Source of the DNA: Oscheius sp. JU75
Lineage: Eukaryota; Nematoda; Chromadorea; Rhabditida; Rhabditidae
Length of the DNA: 64,000 bases
Direction: 5' to 3'
Assembly: GCA_037178855.1 (NCBI GenBank)
Contig: JASJZC010000004.1
Span: 682,001-746,000, forward strand
Shown: positions 59,182 to 64,000 of the stretch, piece after piece
Position numbering within the stretch: the first letter of the stretch is position 1
How the letters are laid out: each line of letters starts with the position of its first letter
Notes under the pieces: generated by a model
The model's database searches: none
What the model was told of the DNA's origin: nothing
What the model saw: only the letters and a program-made list of their open reading frames with translations
Translations under genes and position numbers: made by a program

Positions 59182-62100
59182 TCAGATGCGGTATTTGCGT
59201 CCTCGGTCGTACTCGTAGGACTGATAAGGCTTCAACTTCGGGTCGGGATCAAGTGGAACGAGATGGCGATAGAAAACGATCCACGCGAGCATGCAGGCGA
59301 GCAGAACTCCCACCTAAAATGAGTCAGTTGGTTTTGGGCAAAAAGGCAAAAGAGTTCGCACTGAACAGGATTCGAACCTGTGCGGGCAGAGCCCATTTGA
59401 TTTCGAGTCAAACTCCTTAACCACTCGGACATCAGTGCACATGGCGGCGCGAAATTGGAGAGGGGGTAACTAGCGCAGGGGGCAACCTCTTACCTCAATG
59501 TACCAGAGTGGAATTGGGCCCTTCTTTTCGAAGAGGAAGGAGACGAGAAGGGGTCCGATGGTACGGGCAGCACTACCGGCCATCAGAACGATTCCTTGCA
59601 TTGTACCCTAAAGGTTTGGCTGGTTTGAGAGACAATAGGGACGAACCTGTCGCCGACTTCCTAAAATCTTACTGAAAAGAGTGTTCATGGAAATGTTGAC
59701 GATGGGGAAGCAAGCAGCCAAAACGATCCCGTAGAAGCTTCCGTAGACCCAGAAGTTGACCTGGAAAGAAGCTGTTTAGTGTAGAGAATAGATCTATGTC
59801 TCTTTCTCTCTCTCTCTCTCACCTATATAGACTGTGCTTCTCTTGCTAGACCTTTACTGTCTCTTACACGCTTACTGTCACTGCTATACTGTCTCTCGAA
59901 CTTTTCTCTTGACCACCTCTTGTACAAGGTAGACAGTCAGCAATTGAAAACTGTCCCTTATTGTCACTTGATTAGGTAGTCTTCTCGACCATCTTTTGGC
60001 CGAAGCCCTCGGAACTCTTCCCCATCTCTCCCTGGTATTTGGATCCAAACCTTTCCCAAACACTCGACCTACCTTCTTGGTATTATGACACCACGGGTAT
60101 TTCGAGTAGTCGCATCCTATGGTCTCGGTCACGTTCTTTCCATTTTTTTCCATTACCAATTCATAGGACGCTTTGATGTCGTTCGGGAGGAAGGGCCACG
60201 GGAATGTGGCCACGTGGAAGACGACTCCGAGGAACAGACCCAGTATGGTGAACTGTCTCTCTCTACCATTCGACACACTGAAATTGCTTTGTATCATGAA
60301 TAAAAAGACACCTTACTAGACTCCCAGAGTCCACGCGAATCCACCGTAGAAAATCAGACTGAAGGCTCCATTGACAGCCTGCAGGATGCCCGTATATTCG
60401 ACCGTCTGCTCCTTCGTCCAATCCCACATCATCATCGCGTACATCGAACCGACTCTAAAGCTTATCTTTCCCGTAATGTCTCGAGACAAAACCCACGTTT
60501 CCAGGTTCGTGATGATGAACATGAGGGTAAATTGGGTGAAGACACAGACCGAGACAGCGTAGTAGTCAAAGTTGGGCATTGCGAAGTACGGATCCTCGTT
60601 CTCATCGACCTCTGTGACTCCGGCGTAGCTTTCTTCCAAAAAGATGAAAATGAAGGCCAGAGCCAGGACATTTATGCCGGCAGCGAACCAGGCCGGAGCG
60701 GTGTACATATCAAGGTGGAATTTGCTGCCATCGCCGAAGAAACCGGGGTAGTTGATGGGAGTGAAGGCTACCTGAAAAAGTTTTCTTTATCATGACTCTC
60801 CGGTTTCTTTAAAAGACTTTCTTCTGCGGGTCCCGTCACAAACCAATCGTGCACTTTCTCTCTCCGGCACAAGAACTTATTTTAGCGATTCGCGATGTTC
60901 TGCAAAGTTGTAACCCTTGACCTGATCTACAACTTTGCAGAACTTCAAAAAATTGCCAAAATGCGGTCTTAGACCGATAAAGTGCTTGCGAACTGTGACA
61001 TTATGGCAGGATTGCGCAATACATACCTGAATTCCCGGTCCAATGGTCATTCCGAGCACATAACTAGCTTGCACAAACGTGATAGCTCGGGCACGATCGT
61101 TGACATGAGATGCTGAAACCATACTCATTTTCTGGTCTGCTCCAGAATCTTACCAGTAGATGCATAAGCCCTCATGACACCGACAGTTCCTGCTCCCAAG
61201 CCAATAAAGAACCGGGCAGCCATCATGACCCATCTCCTGCTGTGCTCTGGGAAGTTTTCCACGAAGCAAAAGATGATATTGGAGACGATCTGTACGATGG
61301 TTCCGAAGACCAGCGGCTGTTTGACTGGAATATACTATGTAATAAGGAATATACTATGAACAGTAGACCCCCTAGCTGATTATATATGTGCTAGTATCTA
61401 ACTCGGTGAATTCGGCGCGAACTTTGTTATCATGACTCAGTCGGTTAACTCACCGACTGTAAAATAAAAGGGGGTCGGGTTCGACTCCCGAGTTGGTATA
61501 ACTTCTTTCTCTATTCGTATACGCTCGGTATAATATTTCTGAACTCTCTTATCAGGACAAACTACAACGGAACCCCTTATCTTTCCGAGAGAGAGAGAGA
61601 GAGAGTGCCTAGAAAGTAGTCATTAGAGAAAAAAATTTTGAATCACAAAATTTAGTATTGTTTTTTAAAATGTGCTTTAGCTTCTGTCCTCACAAAATTT
61701 CCAGGTATGCGGACAGAGAGACATGCCCAATGAAACAGTCAGTTCTGTGTCCGTACGATGTCCTCATACTCATCACTACCCTTCTCGTCTACCGCCGTCT
61801 TGGTCATCTAGGAACAGCCCTATACGAGTCGAATGGCTGTCAAGATGACGGACAGTATCCGGAGAGAAGGGAAAGTCTATGTAAGTCTACTTTTCTCTGT
61901 GACAGTCCTTGAACATGTTCGTTGCGGGGCCCAAGGAAATTGCGCGAAGAGAAGCAGCAGTTATTTAACATAACTCAACATCTACACAAAAGTGTTTACG
62001 CGACTTTCAACTACCGTAACCCGAAAATAATCAGCTTGAAGACTGAAGTTTGAAGTTGGAGTTAGCTGACTGATGGTATGACAATGGCTGACTGCGTGAG

Positions 62101-63199
62101 TATGATCGGCCGACTCCTCTTCCCCCCAGCATCTGGATCTGTCTGGTGTCCTCTTGACCCCTCCCATCTTCTCTCTCCTTCTCAATATCGTCCAATTGAG
62201 TTACGCACTTAAGGAGCACATCTTGTCCAACTCTACCAAGACTGCCCAAGTCGTCGCAACCAGCCTCGCCTTCCCGTACGGTCTAGTCCCGAGAGCTTTC
62301 GATTTTCAGTCGAATGGCAGCTGTTCCTGGCTGAAAGTCTTCTTCTCCTGTACGTCTTCTCGGGAGAAGGTGTTATGAGGTGAGACAGCTTTTGCTTGAA
62401 GGCTGAAAGTTTTGCGCCGTCTGTGGGAGATCCGAAAACTGTCTTTTCACGCTGTCTCTCCCATCTGGAGCACTTCCACGCCAACAATCGACCCCTAGTG
62501 ATGCCGCGCGACGAGATCCTAGTCAAGATTCAGTGTGAGGACAAGCCGAACAAGCTACAGACCACTGTCATCGTCGAATGGTGCTTCCCCTCCCCTCCCA
62601 TCCAATTCGTAGACTTTTCCATTGTTCTGTGTGAATAGAAATTGTTGCGAGCGTCATTTCGGGTTAACGACTCTCACTTATCAGTCATTTTATGCGTAAG
62701 GGGAGACAGAAACCCGGAGCCTGGACCTACTTGACTTGGTCTTATTCATCCAGTATCCGAAAGCCGGACTGGCGATTCCTTGACCGACAGAGAAGGCGGC
62801 GGTGATGAAGCCGAAGAAGGTCTCACTGGCTGTCGGATCGACCTAAAGCAAAACATTTTGTGGGTTTCGGCCTCCGGATACCTGATTGAGAAAGGGCCAG
62901 AGAGTCGGGAAGAAGATGGAGAACTGGACTCCGCAGAAGAAACAGACAGCTGTAAGGAGGTAGATCGAGGGCCAGTGGGTCGGCTGACCACTGGAAATTG
63001 ACAGTACCGGGAAAATGGACTCGACTCACTCCTCACATTTCTTGCCATTCAGATCAGTCATCGAGCTCTCACTCGTGGCTACTACCTTCTCTGGAAGCGT
63101 AGTGAGCTTCGGCGGATCCTCTGTGACCGAGTCCGAAGGTGAAGGCGTCTCTGGCGGATCATCATAGGCCCGATTCACCACTCCGTCCGAGACTGACAT
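59182..63199 (-). CDS. MFS transporter, MFSD8/CLN7-like
   Basis: The start MSVSDGVVNRAYDDPPETPS (63199) leads a disordered cytosolic N-terminus. TM1 is HWPSIYLLTAVCFFCGVQFS, then VDPTASETFFGFITAAFSVG, SPAFGYWMNKTKS and KQPLVFGTIVQIVSNIIFCF, MMAARFFIGLGAGTVGVMRA, RAITFVQASYVLGMTIGPGI, NVLALAFIFIFLEESYAGVT, LMFIITNLETWVLSRDI, NGAFSLIFYGGFAWTLGV, FTILGLFLGVVFHVATFPW, NFWVYGSFYGIVLAACFPIV, GTMQGIVLMAGSAARTIGPL and EVGVLLACMLAWIVFYRHLV, so twelve helices. The VDPTAS and GLGAGTVGVMRAY motifs are those of MFSD8/CLN7, a lysosomal membrane carrier linked to chloride or small-molecule efflux. The tail ends YDRGRKYRI. Introns hold tRNA-Ser(CGA), a tRNA-like element, a hairpin repeat and a plus-strand coding unit. 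Confidence 0.87.
59357..59438 (-). tRNA. tRNA-Ser (anticodon CGA), inside an MFSD8-like intron
   Basis: On the minus strand: acceptor GCACTGA with pairing 3-prime TCAGTGC and discriminator G, the same A-box GTCCGAGTGGTTAAGGAG as the other tRNA-Ser, anticodon loop CTCGAAA, long variable arm GGGCTCTGCCC, B-box GGTTCGAATCC and a TTTT stop soon after. It decodes UCG. It lies in the last intron (about 59315-59492) of the transporter and in the same direction as it. Confidence 0.97.
60897..60943. repeat. Hairpin repeat, copy 3 (MFSD8-like intron)
   Basis: GTTCTGCAAAGTTGTA (60897-60912) and TACAACTTTGCAGAAC (60928-60943) are perfect 16-bp inverted arms around a 15-base loop. The arm is a close variant of the arms at 49893 and 40657. 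Confidence 0.65.
61426..61502 (+). other. tRNA-like element in an MFSD8-like intron
   Basis: GTTCGACTC matches the Pol III B-box and sits in a perfect TCGGG/CCCGA T-stem. An imperfect A-box, TGACTCAGTCGGTT, lies upstream. GTTAT and ATAAC pair at the two ends, 77 nt apart. The anticodon arm is replaced by an A-rich stretch (TGTAAAATAAAAGGGG), so it is not a working tRNA. A tRNA pseudogene or SINE head is inferred. It is antisense to the transporter. Confidence 0.45.
61670..62638 (+). CDS. Unidentified plus-strand gene nested in an MFSD8-like intron
   Basis: Inside the 1.4-kb intron (about 61345-62723) of the minus-strand transporter, three plus-strand exon-like frames follow one another: YADRETCPMKQSVLCPYDVL with RLGHLGTALYESNGCQDDG ending at a GTAAGT donor (61880); then, after CCCCCAG (62142), LLNIVQLSYALKEHILSNST and ATSLAFPYGLVPRAFDFQSN to about 62337; then LKAESFAPSVGDPKTVFSRC, HFHANNRPLVMPRDEILVKI, TTVIVEWCFPSPPIQF and a stop at 62636. 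Composition and splice signals support a real Cys-containing protein, but the phase across the first junction is unclear and I recognise no family. A short first exon may be missing. Confidence 0.4.
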
Positions 63200-64000
63200 C
63201 TAGAGAATCATGAATTGAAGCGGAGACAAAGAGGTGTTAAAAAGGAATGTCGTCAGTGGGTGACAGAAGGCGATAAGACGCGCGAACTACAGGGTCCAAA
63301 GACAAACAGTGAAAGAGATTGGAGCTACAGATGAGGCGATAGGATAGGAGGAGGAAATGGTCAAATGACTGTATTTCGGGTGAGGAGGGTGAATGAGCTA
63401 TGCTCAAAAAATAGAACAATTTAAGACTTAATGTACCCATGTTATCACTAGTTTTCGCTGAAGTCCCATAGGACCGCTTCAGGTTTGAATTGGCGCGGCA
63501 ACTGCTGTAGAACAGGGTGAATCTTCAGCCAAATTTTGTAGCTGTACTCTCGCTTTAAAATGGCTTCCACAGGAGCTGGGTAAGAGTATTTAGGAGACAG
63601 ATGTCTCAATTGAATTATGAGTAAACTGTTTTTGAAGAAGAACTGAAATGCCGTCACCCCTGGCAAAAAGCCAGATTGTTCTACAAACTCGTAGAGTAGA
63701 ATCGGAATCAGATTCACGAGACTTTAATAGTCTTCAAGCTGCAGATTTACGGATGATAGCCTCAAGTCTTCTTGGTTCTGCTAAAACGGTCCCAAGGCAA
63801 CATTTTGCCTGTTCGATAAGTTCCCATAATCCCTAAGGGTCACAAGCCCTTTATCAGCAGCTATGCTGAAGTTTTAGGTTTGTTGCGAGAGAGCCGGTGA
63901 TTCTTGCTCTTGATGATGACTAGTGACTTCCGGTCCCTAACATCTAATGATTCAGTAGTGATTTAACTCATTCCAATCTAGATACTCATCGATCATGTTA
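63200..64000. other. Right edge, no supported gene
   Basis: Upstream of the MFSD8-like gene. The minus strand at 63448-63717 has a 90-codon frame (PKYSYPAPVEAILKREYSYK, LKIHPVLQQLPRQFKPEAVL) that could be a terminal exon, but the opposite strand also has an open frame over part of it and no family is recognised. Confidence 0.3.

Noticed and set aside
63448-63717. 90-codon minus-strand frame as a gene
   Set aside because: The opposite strand is also open over part of it, no family is recognised, and no upstream exon joins in phase before the window edge.

Overview
The window reads as a compact nuclear segment from a nematode, probably a rhabditid relative of Caenorhabditis. It has many short GT-AG introns (about 35-60 bp), splice-acceptor-like TTTCAG sequences just before several start codons (suggesting spliced-leader trans-splicing), and families that are nematode-restricted or strongly expanded there: a serpentine Srg-type receptor, an oac-type acyltransferase-3/SGNH enzyme, a sperm-specific MSP-type fragment, an innexin and a nematode-style thrombospondin-repeat protein. 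No retrovirus, LTR element or Polinton was recognised.
Layout. 0.2-9 kb: a decayed Fer-type SH2/tyrosine kinase, a secreted N-glycosylated protein, an Srg-like receptor, a Y-box cold-shock protein and a secreted TSP1 protein. 9-11.9 kb holds no gene I can support. 11.9-22 kb: tryptophan 2,3-dioxygenase (with a decayed MSP-type copy in its first intron), a KH-domain protein, an unresolved coding segment, sgt-1, ribosomal protein uL23 and an innexin. 22.2-25.2 kb: an apparently intact DNA transposon with terminal inverted repeats and one 817-residue PHD-finger transposase; this is the most likely undescribed element. 25.4-27.3 kb is a decayed inverted duplicate of 54.3-56.4 kb (a Nova-like KH gene tail to tail with the end of an oac gene). 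27.6-38.1 kb: DGAT2 on the minus strand, then TRABD, UFSP2/odr-8, COPZ and ORC2 head to tail on the plus strand with small gaps, a candidate operon. 38.5-47 kb: an ABCG half-transporter, a polo-like kinase and a broken-looking unidentified gene. 47.7-64 kb: tRNA-Ser(AGA), a 560-bp MITE, the long oac gene, the intact Nova-like gene, a secreted Cys-rich probably GPI-anchored protein, and an MFSD8/CLN7-like transporter whose introns carry tRNA-Ser(CGA), a tRNA-like element and a plus-strand coding unit.
The clearest functional group is TRABD-UFSP2-COPZ-ORC2 (housekeeping). Long introns in this window are long because they hold foreign or repeated material: MSP fragment, tRNA-like units, GGCCAGG-rich repeats, hairpin repeats and tandem repeats. 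Exon boundaries were read by eye from splice consensus, reading frame and protein family knowledge; no alignment was run.
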